From contig CAWARM010000011.1 in the NCBI GenBank assembly GCA_963784425.1, positions 930,001 to 994,000 on the forward strand: 64,000 bases of DNA, written 5' to 3'. Shown here one piece after another: positions 63,375-64,000 of this stretch; within the stretch, counting starts at the first letter, position 1; the number at the start of each line of letters is the position of its first letter. The notes under the pieces are model-generated. The model was not told the DNA's origin, did no database searches, and was given only the letters and a program-made list of their open reading frames with translations. A program made the position numbers and the translations under genes. This stretch comes from SHZL01 sp963784425 (GTDB taxonomy: Bacteria; Pseudomonadota; Gammaproteobacteria; Xanthomonadales; SZUA-36).

Positions 63375-64000
63375 ATGATCGCAACCCATAACAGACTTTG
63401 CCGCCATACTTTCATGTTAGCTTTCCTGCTCACAGCACTTGCAACACTGACTGCCTGTCAGCAGGAAACGAGCGCGCCAACCGCAGCGGACCCCGTCAAC
63501 GCACCCGCGACTGCCCCACCTGAAAGCTGGTTGATCACCAATGTCATTGTGCTGGATGGCACGGGCGCACCGGGTGTGCCTGGCTCCGTGCGGGTTTCCG
63601 GCAATACCATCACTGAGGTTGGCCAACTCGAAGCCCTGCCCGGGGAAACCGTGGTTGATGGTGGCGGCCAGGTGCTGGCGCCCGGCTTTATCGACACGCA
63701 CAGCCATGTAGCCAGCGATTTGGCGGATTTTCCTGAAGCCTTACCCGCAGTCAGCCAGGGCATAACTACCATCATCGCTGGGCAGGATGGGGACTCCCAC
63801 TTTCCATTGACCGAATTCCAGGAGCAGTTCGCAGCCCACCCGGCTGCCCTGAACGTTGCCTCCTATGCCGGCCACAATACGATACGGGAAAAGGTCATGG
63901 GCGATGACTTCCGCAGGGTCGCCACCGCCGGGGAAGTTGAGCGCATGCAAACCTTGCTGCAGCAGGAAATGGACGCAGGCGCACTTGGCTTCGCCACCGG
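63375..64000 (+). CDS. N-acyl-D-amino-acid deacylase-like lipoprotein (3' end outside window)
   Basis: The open frame from ATG 63375 runs off the window end after about 208 codons. Lipoprotein signal LLTALATLTACQQ (lipobox LTAC), then ITNVIVLDGTGAPGVPGSVR, GQVLAPGFIDTHSHVASDLA with the HxH motif and TIIAGQDGDSHFP, as in amidohydrolases of the D-aminoacylase type. It begins 9 bp after the PuuB-like gene. The catalytic C-terminal part is not visible. Confidence 0.8.
   Translation, partial: MIATHNRLCRHTFMLAFLLTALATLTACQQETSAPTAADPVNAPATAPPESWLITNVIVLDGTGAPGVPGSVRVSGNTITEVGQLEALPGETVVDGGGQVLAPGFIDTHSHVASDLADFPEALPAVSQGITTIIAGQDGDSHFPLTEFQEQFAAHPAALNVASYAGHNTIREKVMGDDFRRVATAGEVERMQTLLQQEMDAGALGFAT

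Overview
The window reads as a chromosomal segment of a free-living, probably marine or aquatic gammaproteobacterium, judged by estimate rather than by any search. The gene content fits: coq7 ubiquinone synthesis, rplM-rpsI, djlA, TonB-dependent receptors, a proteobacterial dedicated-sortase two-component system, TPR-sulfotransferase proteins and a SirB/Fur-regulated iron locus. It looks fairly GC-rich. No phage, plasmid or integrase gene was found. I cannot name a genus from the sequence alone.

Layout. 0-3.4 kb: iron permease FTR1 and a cupredoxin on the minus strand, facing a SirB-like gene across a perfect 19-bp Fur-type palindrome, then an esterase. 3.5-6.3 kb: Cys-rich periplasmic protein, a decayed HigBA pair, and a tRNA-Gln whose first 56 nt are repeated twice in tandem units built of hairpins, directly behind rplM-rpsI. 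6.3-8.9 kb: ferredoxin, DUF481, coq7 and a hypothetical protein. 9-15.6 kb: trp genes (E, G, D, C) interrupted by a toxin-antitoxin module, a GNAT gene and a MaiA/FAH pair. 15.7-22 kb: dedicated-sortase kinase and regulator, a truncated sortase target, a frame-broken tyrosine phenol-lyase, then rpe. 22-30 kb: DUF885, MAPEG, TolB/TPR, a broken TonB receptor and djlA. 30-36 kb: purC, a DUF962 gene, a two-gene paralogous secreted family and gcvT-gcvH. 35.5-38.9 kb: a thioredoxin-DUF4266-DUF3570-ApbE-cupin cassette. 39-47.5 kb: a Tat-exported flavin oxidase, membrane protein, PuuD-like and SpuC-like genes, a TPR-sulfotransferase and a propeller-like protein. 47.5-64 kb: TonB receptor, AspH-type hydroxylase, amidohydrolase, PuuC-like dehydrogenase, PQQ sugar dehydrogenase, MATE, Kef-type antiporter, TIM-barrel enzyme, desaturase, MTHFR-like protein, PuuB-like oxidase and a partial D-aminoacylase.

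Working together: the iron genes form one Fur-controlled divergon. trpEGDC make tryptophan. The SpuC-, PuuD-, PuuC- and PuuB-like enzymes and the flavin oxidase suggest polyamine catabolism spread over 39-63 kb. GcvT/GcvH and the MTHFR-like protein touch one-carbon metabolism. The ApbE cassette suggests an envelope flavoprotein or redox system of unknown role.

Two further themes stand out. First, many genes (FTR1, the histidine kinase, tpl, DUF885, TolB/TPR, both TonB receptors, the plastocyanin-like gene, DUF3570, the flavin oxidase, the desaturase) are split by frameshifts while I saw no clear in-frame nonsense substitutions. This points to indel errors in the sequence more than to true decay. 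Second, three different families of structured intergenic repeats recur, each with variable but self-complementary arms.
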